64,000 nucleotides of DNA from Blastomonas sp. CACIA14H2 (GTDB lineage: Bacteria > Pseudomonadota > Alphaproteobacteria > Sphingomonadales > Sphingomonadaceae): NCBI GenBank assembly GCA_000503195.1, contig AYSC01000022.1, positions 1 through 64,000 of the forward strand, read 5' to 3'. Below are positions 27,841 to 36,553 of the stretch, piece by piece. Numbering within the stretch: position 1 is the stretch's first letter; every line of letters starts with the position of its first letter. The translations under genes were made by a program, and so were the position numbers. The notes beneath the pieces are model-generated. The model had not been told where the DNA came from. It was given only the letters and a program-made list of their open reading frames with translations, and made no database searches.

Positions 27841-28488
27841 TCAGCCGAAAAGACCAGGCTGTGCCTCGCGTGCATCAGCGGCGGGGGTGATGGGCAGTTC
27901 GACCATCGCCGCATCGGGAAACGGCCCGACCAGCCGCTCGGCCACTCCCCAATCGGCGCGCAGCCACTCGCCCAGGCGCTTGCCGGTCAGCATCACCGGC
28001 ATCGCCTTGGGATGCACCGCGCCGACCAGCGCGTTGGGTTCGCACGTCAGGAACGCGAAGCGCGCGCCCTCCTCCACCGGACGCCAGATGCCGGCAAAGG
28101 CGAAGGGCTCGCCCGATTCCAGCGCAAACCAGTGCTGCCGCTTGCGCTTCGTCACCGGATCGGGCGCGGCGCCATATTCGCAGAACGCGGTCACCGGCAC
28201 CAGACAGCGTCGCGAAGGATCGCGCAAGGCGCTGCGCCACATCGGCGACGCCAAGTTGCGCACATTGGTGATCGGCCGCTTGACCTCGCCGAACGGCGGC
28301 CAGCCCCAGCGCATCATCGCCAGCCTTGCGCCCGGCTCCTCCGAAACCAGCACCGGCGCCTCGTAATCGGGGTAGATGCCCTCGAATGGCGGCAGGTTCG
28401 CCCCGCCCAGATCGACCGTGCCGAGCGCCGTACCGAACAACTGGCGGATTGCATCGGCGTTGCTTGTCATGCGATACAGGTTGCACAT
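27841..28488 (-). CDS. SOS response-associated peptidase (SRAP, YedK/HMCES family)
   Basis: A 215-residue SRAP protein that forms a thiazolidine crosslink with abasic sites in single-stranded DNA. The mature enzyme needs Cys2: MCNLYRM begins at 28488, so the longer start is rejected. Other active-site parts are VTAFCEYGA (catalytic Glu) and VHPKAMPVML (His). Divergent from the class II aldolase gene, with 30 bases between the starts. A uracil-DNA glycosylase gene lies 2 kb away. Confidence 0.93.
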   Translation of the reverse strand: MCNLYRMTSNADAIRQLFGTALGTVDLGGANLPPFEGIYPDYEAPVLVSEEPGARLAMMRWGWPPFGEVKRPITNVRNLASPMWRSALRDPSRRCLVPVTAFCEYGAAPDPVTKRKRQHWFALESGEPFAFAGIWRPVEEGARFAFLTCEPNALVGAVHPKAMPVMLTGKRLGEWLRADWGVAERLVGPFPDAAMVELPITPAADAREAQPGLFG

Positions 28489-28518
28489 AGCCACCAAAGA
28501 TAGGGACAGGAGAGCGCG

Positions 28519-29280
28519 ATGGCCACCTCATTGAAGAACAGCCCGCAGATGACGACCGAAGAGCATGAAGCACGCAAGCTGCTCGCGTCGTGCTACCGCG
28601 TGTTCGACATGATGGGTTGGTCGGAAATGATCTACAACCACATCACCCTCAAGGTGCCGGGCGAGGAAGACGCGTTCCTGATCAATCCCTATGGCCTGCA
28701 TTTCAGCGAGGTCTGCGCCTCCAACCTGGTCAAGATCAATTCCGAAGGCGAGAAGCTCGACGGCTCGCCCTATCCGGTCAACAAGGCGGGCTTCACCCAG
28801 CACAGCGTGTTCCACAAGGAACTGCCGGACATGCACTGCATCATCCACACGCACACCACCGCGACCATGGCGGTCTGCTCGACCGAAGGTGGATTGCAGC
28901 CGACCAATTTCTATGCCTGCAACTTTATCGGCAACATCGCCTATCATGATTTCGAAGGCGTCACCGTGCGCGCCGAAGAGGGCGAGCGGCTGGTCGAGGC
29001 CGTCCGCGGCAAGCGCGTGCTGATGCTGAAGAACCACGGCCCGGTCGTCATGGGCCGCACCCTGCCCGAGGCGTTCATCACCTATTGGTCGCTGCAGCGC
29101 GCGTGCGAGATCCAGCTCGCCACCATGTCGATGGGCAAGCCGATCATCGTGCCCGACGAGGTGATCGCGGTGCACCAGCGCGATCTCAGCCAGGTGCAGC
29201 TGCCGATGGGCGCGGGCGTCCCCGATTTCGCCGCGATGGTGCGCAAGGTCGACAAGATCGACCCGAGCTGGCGCGACTGA
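28519..29280 (+). CDS. Class II aldolase/adducin family protein
   Basis: A 253-residue zinc-dependent aldolase/decarboxylase-fold protein. The metal-binding IIHTHTTATMAV and VLMLKNHGPVVMGR are both present, giving the His triad. The N-terminal part (WSEMIYNHITLKVPGEE, INPYGLHFSEV) resembles the adducin-like group widespread in proteobacteria and not the fuculose aldolases proper. AGGAG precedes the ATG closely. The following [2Fe-2S] gene starts 65 bases on. Substrate is unknown. Confidence 0.88.
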   Translation: MATSLKNSPQMTTEEHEARKLLASCYRVFDMMGWSEMIYNHITLKVPGEEDAFLINPYGLHFSEVCASNLVKINSEGEKLDGSPYPVNKAGFTQHSVFHKELPDMHCIIHTHTTATMAVCSTEGGLQPTNFYACNFIGNIAYHDFEGVTVRAEEGERLVEAVRGKRVLMLKNHGPVVMGRTLPEAFITYWSLQRACEIQLATMSMGKPIIVPDEVIAVHQRDLSQVQLPMGAGVPDFAAMVRKVDKIDPSWRD

Positions 29281-29345
29281 TCCGGTGCCGGGGCGGTTGG
29301 TGCACGGGTGACTTGCGCGCGCGGCTCGGATAGAGCGCCCACAGC

Positions 29346-29885
29346 ATGACCAAGTTCACCGTCAACGACCGCCCGATCGAATACCGGCTCGATCCGCAGA
29401 CCCCGCTGCTCTGGGCGCTGCGCGATGCCTCGAACCTTACCGGCACCAAATATGGCTGCGGCAACGGCGATTGCGGCGCGTGCATGGTCGTGATCGATGG
29501 CGAGGCGATCCGCTCGTGCCTGGTCAGCATCGCCGAGGTCGAGGGGCGTTACGTCACCACGATCGAGGCGCTGAGCCGCGATCGCAGCCACCCGGTGCAG
29601 CAGGCCTTCGTCGCCGAACAGGCGGTTCAGTGCGGATTCTGCACGCCGGGGATGATCATCGCGGCGAGCGTGCTGCTGCGCAAGAACAGCGATCCCAGCG
29701 ACGCCGAGATCGACGCGGCGATCCGCAACCTGTGCCGCTGCGGTACCTATCCGCGCGTCCGCGCGGCGATCAAGCGCGCGGGCCGGGTGATGCGCCGACA
29801 GGAGACGATCGCCGCCGCGCCGCCGCCGGGAATCTCGCCCGAGGATGCCGCGAAGGACGTGCCCGCGCTCAATCCGCCCGAGTGA
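29346..29885 (+). CDS. (2Fe-2S)-binding protein, small subunit of a molybdenum hydroxylase (orphan)
   Basis: A 179-residue protein with two [2Fe-2S] clusters. The plant-ferredoxin cluster uses Cys38, Cys43, Cys46 (YGCGNGDCGACMV) and Cys58. The helical cluster uses CGFCTPGM and NLCRCGTYPR. This is the IorA/CoxS type, which passes electrons from a molybdopterin large subunit. No large subunit, FAD subunit or accessory gene is adjacent, so it is an orphan here. The C-terminal 25 residues are an extra Pro-rich tail. Its 3' end overlaps the convergent DinB-like gene by 17 bases. Confidence 0.88.
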   Translation: MTKFTVNDRPIEYRLDPQTPLLWALRDASNLTGTKYGCGNGDCGACMVVIDGEAIRSCLVSIAEVEGRYVTTIEALSRDRSHPVQQAFVAEQAVQCGFCTPGMIIAASVLLRKNSDPSDAEIDAAIRNLCRCGTYPRVRAAIKRAGRVMRRQETIAAAPPPGISPEDAAKDVPALNPPE

Positions 29886-30402
29886 TCCGGTCGTGCTCGG
29901 CCTCGCTGGCGTAAAGGAATCGCAGCACACCGATTTCTGCCGCATTCTTGACCAGTTCCAGGTTGACCCAGGCGGCAAGATCCGCCCGGTTGCGCCCTGG
30001 AACCGGCCAATGCACCGGTTCCTGCGCCAGGTCCGGCCTACGCTGAAGATCCGCCAGCACGGTTTGCCACGCATGGGTCAGACGGTCGAACTCCGCCCGA
30101 AAGCCCTCGGCGCTTCCCGGCCAGATCACGCCATGTCGATCCAGCGCACCATCGCCAAAGTTGTGATCCAGCGCCATCGACCACCAGTAGAGCATGTGCC
30201 AGCAGAGCCAGCCGATGCTCGGCGATCCGGCGGCATAGCTTTCGTCCTCGGGCCAGTCGGCGCGCCAGCCATCTTCCTGGTGCCAGACATGGGGCCCCCG
30301 TTCGGTCGGCCGCCACAGGCAATGGGCATCCTCGAGCGTATCGAGATGATAGCGCGCGAGCGCAAGCGCGGTGTCGAACTGCCGCGACAATGCGTCAATC
30401 AT
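29869..30402 (-). CDS. DinB-family protein
   Basis: A 177-residue helical protein of the DinB/YfiT type, a four-helix fold that binds metal through three His and often acts with small thiols. Candidates are His19, the His in GWLCWHMLYWW, and another in the C-terminal half. The GEQ-like hallmark is not clear. It overlaps the upstream uracil-DNA glycosylase gene by 8 bases, so the two are probably coupled, and it overlaps the convergent [2Fe-2S] gene by 17 bases. Function is unknown. Confidence 0.78.
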   Translation of the reverse strand: MIDALSRQFDTALALARYHLDTLEDAHCLWRPTERGPHVWHQEDGWRADWPEDESYAAGSPSIGWLCWHMLYWWSMALDHNFGDGALDRHGVIWPGSAEGFRAEFDRLTHAWQTVLADLQRRPDLAQEPVHWPVPGRNRADLAAWVNLELVKNAAEIGVLRFLYASEAEHDRITRAD

Positions 30403-31069
30403 CGCCCGACCCGGGCATGGGTGCAGACCGCAACGCCTGTTCGAACACCGCCTCGAACATTGCGGGGGTCAGCCGCCCGGTCTGGGTGTTGTACCGGCTG
30501 CAATGATAGCTGTCGATCAGCACCCGGCCATCGCCCAGATCGTGCCGTGCATTGTGGCCGAACGGAAAGGCCGTGGCGCGCAGCCCCAGATGCCGCAGGA
30601 AGCTGTCATGCGCGATGCGGCCGAGCGCGATGAACACCTTGAGCTGCGGCAAGGCATCGAGCTGCGCGGACAGGAAGCGGCGGCAGGTGTTGATCTCGAC
30701 CGGCGTCGGCTTGTTCTGCGGCGGCAGGCACTTGACCGAATTGATGATGATGACGCCCTCCAGCTTGAGCCCGTCATCGACCCGCGCCCGATAGGTGCCG
30801 CGCGACAGGCCGAACCTGGCGAAGGTCGCGAACAGCAGGTCGCCCGCATAATCGCCGGTGAACGGCCGTCCGGTGCGGTTGGCGCCGTGCATGCCGGGGG
30901 CGAGCCCGACAATGCCCAGCCACGCGTTCGCGTCACCAAAGGCCGGCACCGGCGCGTTCCACCAGTCGGGGTGCTTCGCCTGGCATCCGCGGCGCAGCGC
31001 GACGAGGCGCGGGCAGAGCGGGCAATCGACCGGCGGTTCGGTCGCAGCGATCGGGCTTTGCTCCATCAT
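30395..31069 (-). CDS. Uracil-DNA glycosylase, family 5-like (UdgB)
   Basis: A 224-residue iron-sulfur uracil-DNA glycosylase. An N-terminal Cys pair (CPLCPRL) and later Cys in VKCLPP and NTCRRF make a likely [4Fe-4S] site. Motif A is GLAPGMHGANRTGRPFTGD and the C-terminal motif begins IDSYHCSRYNTQTGR. The lack of a polar residue after GLAP, and the presence of HGANRTGRPF, favour family 5 over family 4. It removes uracil or hypoxanthine from DNA. It starts 23 bases from the divergent folK gene and overlaps DinB by 8 bases. Confidence 0.9.
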   Translation of the reverse strand: MMEQSPIAATEPPVDCPLCPRLVALRRGCQAKHPDWWNAPVPAFGDANAWLGIVGLAPGMHGANRTGRPFTGDYAGDLLFATFARFGLSRGTYRARVDDGLKLEGVIIINSVKCLPPQNKPTPVEINTCRRFLSAQLDALPQLKVFIALGRIAHDSFLRHLGLRATAFPFGHNARHDLGDGRVLIDSYHCSRYNTQTGRLTPAMFEAVFEQALRSAPMPGSGDD

Positions 31070-31092
31070 CGCTTCGCGCTAGGCCATGCCGC

Positions 31093-31587
31093 ATGGTCGA
31101 GGCAAGCCCGCATCACTATCTGATCGCGCTGGGATCGAACCGGCGGCATCACCGTCTCGGCTCGCCGCGCCAGGTACTGGACGCCGCCCTGCTCGCGCTG
31201 GAGAGCGATGGCATCGACGTGCTGGCAATCGCGCCGGTGATCGAGACGGTGCCGATCGGCCCCTCGCGGCGCCGCTACGCCAATGGTGCCGCGATCATCG
31301 CGACGCCGCTGCTGCCCGATGCGCTGCTGGCGCTGCTCAAGCGGATCGAGGCGCGCTTCGGCAGGCGGCGCGGCCGCCGCTGGTCGGCGCGAACGCTCGA
31401 TCTCGACATCATCCTGTGGTCGGGCGGCAGCTGGTATGCCCCTGCCCCGCCGCTGATCGTTCCGCACCCCGCCTATCGCACCCGCGATTTCGTGCTGCGC
31501 CCGGCGGCCACGATCGCACCGAACTGGCGCGACCCGCTCACCGGACTCAGCGTCGCGCAGCTGTGCCATCGCGCGGCACGGGGTTGA
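31093..31587 (+). CDS. folK: 2-amino-4-hydroxy-6-hydroxymethyldihydropteridine diphosphokinase
   Basis: Transfers pyrophosphate from ATP to the pterin in folate synthesis. The 164-residue product has LIALGSNRRHHRLGSPRQVL at the N-terminus, the RWSARTLDLDIILW signature (with the metal Asp pair) and VPHPAYRTRDFVLRPAATIAP, all standard. The ribosome site is weak. It is single, between uracil-DNA glycosylase (divergent) and tRNA-Lys. folA lies far away at 62 kb. Confidence 0.94.
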   Translation: MVEASPHHYLIALGSNRRHHRLGSPRQVLDAALLALESDGIDVLAIAPVIETVPIGPSRRRYANGAAIIATPLLPDALLALLKRIEARFGRRRGRRWSARTLDLDIILWSGGSWYAPAPPLIVPHPAYRTRDFVLRPAATIAPNWRDPLTGLSVAQLCHRAARG

Positions 31588-31671
31588 CCCGATGGGTCTG
31601 CCCGACTAGGGGGATGCCCGCACCCGGGTCCGCCCGGCCACCGATGGCGCAGACCTCACGCCACCCCCAGG

Positions 31672-31747
31672 GGGCCCTTAGCTCAGTCGGTAGAGCAACT
31701 GACTTTTAATCAGTAGGTCGCTGGTTCGAACCCAGCAGGGCTCACCA
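31672..31747 (+). tRNA. tRNA-Lys (anticodon TTT)
   Basis: A full cloverleaf of 76 bases. The acceptor GGGCCCT (31672-31678) pairs with AGGGCTC (31737-31743). The anticodon loop reads CTTTTAA with TTT in the middle, the T arm contains GGTTCGAACC, and discriminator A31744 is followed by an encoded CCA (31745-31747). Confidence 0.96.
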
Positions 31748-32041
31748 TTTCCATCAGTTCCGCCGCTTGGCGTCCCTGCCGCACCATCGTCTCTGCCCGA
31801 TGGGTCGCATCATGGCGAGCCGGTGCCGAACGGGCACGAGCGGCATGAAAAGGCTGGATCGCGATGTCCGGTGCAGGCATCGCACCCGCCATCGCTGATA
31901 CGAAAACCCCCGGCAGCCGTGCGACAGTGCCCGCCAACGATTGTGGTTCGCGCCACCAGCACGAAGTTCTCGACAATTCCCCCAGCCTATGATGTTGTTC
32001 GGTCATAAGATTCCGAAAGCGTGAACGCACAGGAGGGGGCG

Positions 32042-32932
32042 ATGGGGCGAGGCGAGCAGGCACCGATCCCGCGGATCGATCAGCGCAGCTTGCGCCAGCT
32101 GGAGACCCATTTCGTCGCACCGGACATTTACCGCCGCGGCGATCTTGCGTTGCGCCAGAGCCAGCTTGCGCATCTGGTGTCGGACAAGGTGATCCCGCAG
32201 CTGCTGCGTCTGCACGACGAGATCGTCCCCGATGCGCCGTGCGTGGATGCGGTGATCGCGGCGCTGGCGCCCGATCGCGCCGACATAGCGGGGCTTGCCG
32301 ACATCGTTCTGGGTGACGATCTCGAGGCCGCGGTGCGCTATGTGATCGTGCTGCGCGATCGCGGGCTCTCGATGGAAACGCTGTTCATCGAACTGCTCGA
32401 GCCGACAGCCCGGCATCTGGGCGAGATGTGGGACAATGACGCCTGCGACTTCATCGATGTGACGCTCGGCGTCGCGCGCCTGCAAAAGCTGCTCGCCGCG
32501 TTCAACAACACCCACAACTGCGACTCGCTGGACATGCGGCGCACCGTCCTGATGGCCATGACGCCGGGCGACCAGCATTATTTCGGGGTCACGATGGTCG
32601 AGCGTTTCTTGCAAGCTGCGGGCTGGAAGGTGCAGACCGAGACGGCGGCATGCGCAGACGAGATCGCCGATGCCGCAAGGACGCGCTGGTTCGCGGTCGC
32701 CGGGCTGACCGCCGGCTCGACCCAGATGATCGACAGCCTTGCCGAAACCATCGGTCTGATCCGCAAGCGTTCGCAGAACCCGCATATCGGCATCATGGTC
32801 GGTGGGCCGCTATTTGCCGAGGACCCATCGCTGGTCGCCGCGGTCGGTGCCGACGCGACGGCGCCCAGCGCGCCGACCGCCGTGCTGGTGGCGCAAAAGC
32901 TTTCGGACGCCGCATCTGCCCATCTGAACTGA
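32042..32932 (+). CDS. Cobalamin-binding regulator, AerR/PpaA-like
   Basis: A 296-residue protein with a helical domain (about 105-160, LLEPTARHLGEMWDNDACDFIDVTLGVARLQ) and a Rossmann-type B12 domain (about 166-290). His179 in TPGDQHYFGVTMVE is the likely lower cobalt ligand. This layout, with the LGEMW and CDF-VTLG segments, is that of AerR/PpaA, photoreceptor antirepressors of photosynthesis genes in purple bacteria and aerobic phototrophs. No bch, puf or ppsR gene is in the window. AGGAGG stands 5 bases before the ATG at 32042, so the upstream GTG (32021) is rejected. An MerR-less light sensor of other function is possible. Confidence 0.8.
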   Translation: MGRGEQAPIPRIDQRSLRQLETHFVAPDIYRRGDLALRQSQLAHLVSDKVIPQLLRLHDEIVPDAPCVDAVIAALAPDRADIAGLADIVLGDDLEAAVRYVIVLRDRGLSMETLFIELLEPTARHLGEMWDNDACDFIDVTLGVARLQKLLAAFNNTHNCDSLDMRRTVLMAMTPGDQHYFGVTMVERFLQAAGWKVQTETAACADEIADAARTRWFAVAGLTAGSTQMIDSLAETIGLIRKRSQNPHIGIMVGGPLFAEDPSLVAAVGADATAPSAPTAVLVAQKLSDAASAHLN

Positions 32933-33089
32933 GCCGCGGTCGCAACGCTGCACCGCAGGCCGCGCCACGCCCCGTTGCGGCGTCGGAGCCTGGCCATGAC
33001 CGCGCGCAACATTCGTATACCGTTCGTCGAAGACGGGCTTCCCCCTTTGCGATCATGCACTTATGGTCCGCGCCAAACCAAGGGGAATC

Positions 33090-34925
33090 ATGATGAAACC
33101 TGTGCTCCGTACCGCCGCCTGCAGCCTCGCGCTTGCGCTCTCGCTTCCCGTTTTCACCGTCACGGCCGCCGGCGCAGCGGCGCAACAGGCCGCCGCCACG
33201 CAGGATGCCGCGCTGACCGCCTTTCTCGATGCCGAGTTCGAGCAGTGGGTGAAGATGCAGCCGCAACTGGCGACGCGGCTCGGCCGCAAGGACGGCGGCG
33301 ACAAGTGGAACGACCCGAGCGAAGCCGCCGCCGCAGCGCAGCTCAAATGGCGGCAGGACAGCGTCGCGCGGATGAAGGCAAAGTTCGATCGGGCAAAGCT
33401 CAGCCCCGAGGCGCAGGTCAACTACGATATCTGGGCGCTCGAGGCCGAGCGCGCGGCCATGCAGCATGACAATCGCATCTATCGCCCGCCCTTCTATTCG
33501 CGGCTCTATTCGGCGCACAGCCAGCTGCCCGATTTCCTGATCAACACGCACACGATCGCGGACGAGACCGACCTCAAGAACTATATCGCGCGGATCAAGG
33601 GCATGCCTGCGGTGCTCGACGTGGCGATCGAGCGGACCAGGGCGAGCGAGGCAGCGGGCATCCGCGCACCGAAATTCCAGATCGAGACGATCATCGCGGG
33701 CAGCGAGAAGCTGACCAGCGGCGCGCCGTTCGGCGACGGTCCCGATGCCGCGCTCTGGGCCGACGTCAAGGCCAAGACCGAGGCACTGGTGAGCGCAGGC
33801 AAGCTTCCGCGCGCCGATGCGGACAAGCATCTGGCCGAGGCGCGCGCGGCGATCGTCGCGCTCAAGCCCGCCTATGAGCGGGTCATCGCCTGGGCCAGGG
33901 CAAGCCTGCCCAACGCCCCCAGCGGCAAGGTGGGCGCGCTGACGCTGCCCGATGGCGCAGCCTATTATGCCAATGAGCTCAAGCTCAACACCACGACCGA
34001 TTACACCGCCGAGCAGATCCACCAGATCGGCCTGTCGGAAGTCGCGCGGATCGAGGCGGAACAGGATGCGCTGGCCAGACAGGCCGGGTTCAAGGACCGC
34101 AGCGCCTATTATGCCGAGCGCGCGCGCCTCAACCCGCCGCGCCAGTTCGACGACGCCGCGCGCAAGGAATATCTCGACAGCGCCAATGCGTTCGTGAAGC
34201 ACACGCGCAGCCTGCTCGGCCCCTATTTCAACACGCTGCCCGCCTATGGCATCGAGGTGGTCCGCGAACCCGCCTTTTCGGAAGTCGCGGGCGGTGCGGC
34301 CCATGCCTCCGCCCCCAGCCCCGATGGCGCGCGCCCCGCGCGCACCTATGTGCATCTGGTCGGCACCGTGCCCGATCCGGCGGCCAAGTACACCTTGATG
34401 TGCCACGAGGCGGTGCCGGGGCACAACATGCAGGGCGACATCCAGGTCCGGCAGAAGAGCGGACCGCAGTTCCGCGCGGTCACCGGCTATGTCGCATTCG
34501 GCGAAGGCTGGGCGCTCTATGCCGAATCGCTGTGCAAGGAAATGAACGCCTTTCCCGATATCGCTGCCGATTTCATGCGGCTCGATGCCGAGCTGTTCCG
34601 CGCGGCGCGGCTTGTGGTCGATACCGGGCTGCACGCCAAGGGATGGACCGAGGACCAGGCGGTCGAATACATGAACACCACCGGCCGCCAGCCGATCGAG
34701 CGCTCGCGCTCCGAAATCCGGCGCTATATCACGCTGCCCGGCCAGGCCACCGGCTACAAGATGGGCATGCTCAAGATCGTCGAGCTGCGCCAGAAGGCCG
34801 AAAAGGCGCTGGGTCCCAAGTTCGATATCAAGGGCTTTCACGACCTGCTGATCGCATCGGGTTCGCAGCCGCTGTCGATCCTCGAACGCCGGGTCGATGA
34901 CTGGATCAAGCGCAGCCAGAGCTGA
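33090..34925 (+). CDS. Secreted DUF885-family peptidase
   Basis: A 611-residue exported protein. The signal peptide covers roughly residues 1-32 (VLRTAACSLALALSLPVFTVTAAGAAAQ). The metallopeptidase-like core shows MCHEAVPGHNMQ, an HExxPGH zinc motif, then VAFGEGWALYAESL, with the second Glu. This is DUF885, a group related to M2/M3-like zinc peptidases and common in sphingomonads. AAGGGGA precedes the ATG pair at 33090/33093. A 16-base stem-loop follows the stop. It likely cuts peptides in the periplasm; activity is inferred. Confidence 0.88.
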   Translation: MMKPVLRTAACSLALALSLPVFTVTAAGAAAQQAAATQDAALTAFLDAEFEQWVKMQPQLATRLGRKDGGDKWNDPSEAAAAAQLKWRQDSVARMKAKFDRAKLSPEAQVNYDIWALEAERAAMQHDNRIYRPPFYSRLYSAHSQLPDFLINTHTIADETDLKNYIARIKGMPAVLDVAIERTRASEAAGIRAPKFQIETIIAGSEKLTSGAPFGDGPDAALWADVKAKTEALVSAGKLPRADADKHLAEARAAIVALKPAYERVIAWARASLPNAPSGKVGALTLPDGAAYYANELKLNTTTDYTAEQIHQIGLSEVARIEAEQDALARQAGFKDRSAYYAERARLNPPRQFDDAARKEYLDSANAFVKHTRSLLGPYFNTLPAYGIEVVREPAFSEVAGGAAHASAPSPDGARPARTYVHLVGTVPDPAAKYTLMCHEAVPGHNMQGDIQVRQKSGPQFRAVTGYVAFGEGWALYAESLCKEMNAFPDIAADFMRLDAELFRAARLVVDTGLHAKGWTEDQAVEYMNTTGRQPIERSRSEIRRYITLPGQATGYKMGMLKIVELRQKAEKALGPKFDIKGFHDLLIASGSQPLSILERRVDDWIKRSQS

Positions 34926-34936
34926 CCGCGCGGCGG

Positions 34937-34973
34937 AGCAAAAGCGGGTTTCGAACAGAAACCTGCTTTTGCT
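34937..34973. other. 16-base stem-loop after the DUF885 gene
   Basis: AGCAAAAGCGGGTTTC (34937-34952) pairs with GAAACCTGCTTTTGCT (34958-34973), with one G-U pair, around GAACA. It lies 12 bases past the stop, without a T-run, so RNA protection or rho-dependent stopping is likelier than intrinsic termination. It could also be a single REP-like element. Confidence 0.55.
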
Positions 34974-35074
34974 GGCGCGCTTATGCCCTATATGGGCGGC
35001 ACCGAGCGGTCCTGTTTGCCGCGCGAGAAGACGGACACGCCGCCATTTCTGACCCCGCCACCGCACCTCTAGAG

Positions 35075-36475
35075 ATGACCCCCACCGATGCCGGATCGGA
35101 AGAGACCGGCGTGCGCGCGGCTGCGGTGCCCGCTGCGTCCGGGGGAAGGCCCGGCGGCGCCAAGTTCCTGACCGGCAGCCTGATGCGCCACGTCGCGGTG
35201 ATGACGCTGACCTCGAGCGTCGGCCTGCTCGCGCTGTTCGTGGTCGATTTCGTCAACCTCTTCTTCATCTCGCAGCTGGGCGACCCGGCGCTGACCGCAG
35301 GCATCGGCTTTGCCAGCACGCTGCTGTTCCTCAATTCTTCGCTCAATATCGGGCTGATGATCACGATCAGCGCGCTCGCCGCGCGGCGTATCGGCATGGG
35401 CCGCGCCGACACCACGCGCGCGCTGCTCGGCGAAGTGCTGCTGCTCGGTATCGTGCTGTCGGCCATCATCGCAGCGATCTTCTGGACCTTCGCGCCGCAA
35501 TGGGTCGAACTGATGGGCGGCAGCGGCACCGCCAAGGACGCGGCGGTCAGCTATATCCGCATCGTTGCGCCCTTCGGACCGATCACGGTCACCGGCATGG
35601 TCTGTTCGGGCTTCCTGCGCGCCTATGGCGACGCGCGGCGCGCGATGAACACCACCTTGGCCATGGCGATCGGCAATGCGGTGTTCGATCCGCTGCTGAT
35701 CTTCGGCCTCGATTGGGGCTTTGTCGGCGCGGCCTGGTCGACCGTGATCGCGATAATTCTGATGGCGATCACCGGGGTGGTGCCGATCCTGCGGCATTAT
35801 GGCGGCTTTGCGATGCCCTCGCGCGAGAGTTTCACCGCCAATCTTGCCGATATTCGCAAGATCATGGTGCCGGCGGTGCTCACCAACCTGGCGACGCCGG
35901 TGGGCGGCATCATCGCGTTCCGCCTGATCGCGGTCTATGGCGAGGCATCGGTGGCGAGCTATGCGGTGATCGGACGCATCATCCCGCTCGCTTTCTGCCT
36001 GCTGTTCTCGCTGTCGGGTTCGATCGGCCCGATCATCGGCCAGAATTACGGCGCAGGGCAGCTCGGCCGGGTGCGCGGTACCATCGACCGCGCCGTCATC
36101 TTCGCCGCCGGATTCACGCTGCTGATCTGGCCGGTCCTGATCCTGGGGGTCGATACCATCGGCTGGCTGTTCGATCTGCCCGCCGGCGGCATGGACCTGA
36201 TCCACGCCTTCGCCTGGGTGGTGGTGCCCTTGTTCTTCTTCAACGGGCTGCTGTTCATCGCCAATGCCAGCTTCAACAATCTCGATCGGGCTTCCTGGTC
36301 GACCTGGACCAACTGGGGCCGCAACACGCTGGGCGTGCTGCCGCTGGCGATGCTGGGCAGCCAGCTGGCGGGCGCGCCGGGGGTGCTGATCGGCCAGGCG
36401 GTCGGGGGCGTGCTGTTCGGGCTGGGGGCATATTGGCTGACCCGGCACAGGGTCAACCAGCTTCAAAGAATATAG
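35075..36475 (+). CDS. MATE-family multidrug/cation efflux transporter
   Basis: A 466-residue inner-membrane antiporter with twelve predicted membrane segments in two repeats. A charged N-terminus (residues 1-30) leads into the first helix. Typical MATE segments are seen: VDFVNLFFISQLGDPALTAGIGFAS, GFLRAYGDARRAMNTTL, PIIGQNYGAGQLGR and FNNLDRASWSTWTNWGRN. It exports cationic drugs or metabolites in exchange for Na+ or H+. The ribosome site is poor and the start is therefore uncertain by a few codons. The GT2 gene follows after 78 bases. Confidence 0.92.
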   Translation: MTPTDAGSEETGVRAAAVPAASGGRPGGAKFLTGSLMRHVAVMTLTSSVGLLALFVVDFVNLFFISQLGDPALTAGIGFASTLLFLNSSLNIGLMITISALAARRIGMGRADTTRALLGEVLLLGIVLSAIIAAIFWTFAPQWVELMGGSGTAKDAAVSYIRIVAPFGPITVTGMVCSGFLRAYGDARRAMNTTLAMAIGNAVFDPLLIFGLDWGFVGAAWSTVIAIILMAITGVVPILRHYGGFAMPSRESFTANLADIRKIMVPAVLTNLATPVGGIIAFRLIAVYGEASVASYAVIGRIIPLAFCLLFSLSGSIGPIIGQNYGAGQLGRVRGTIDRAVIFAAGFTLLIWPVLILGVDTIGWLFDLPAGGMDLIHAFAWVVVPLFFFNGLLFIANASFNNLDRASWSTWTNWGRNTLGVLPLAMLGSQLAGAPGVLIGQAVGGVLFGLGAYWLTRHRVNQLQRI

Positions 36476-36553
36476 GTTAACCGGTTTGGCGACAGCCCGG
36501 CTTGCGGCTATTCGTGCAACCATGTCTCTCGAACGCGGTTTTGCTGCCTGACC

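Noticed and set aside
31710-32120. Minus-strand open frame after tRNA-Lys
   Set aside because: It runs into the tRNA and the B12 gene, has no ribosome site, and its product is Arg/Pro-rich. The 294 bases between tRNA and the B12 gene hold no gene that I can support.
32793-35066. 757-codon open frame on minus opposite the DUF885 gene
   Set aside because: Shadow of a well-supported secreted peptidase gene.
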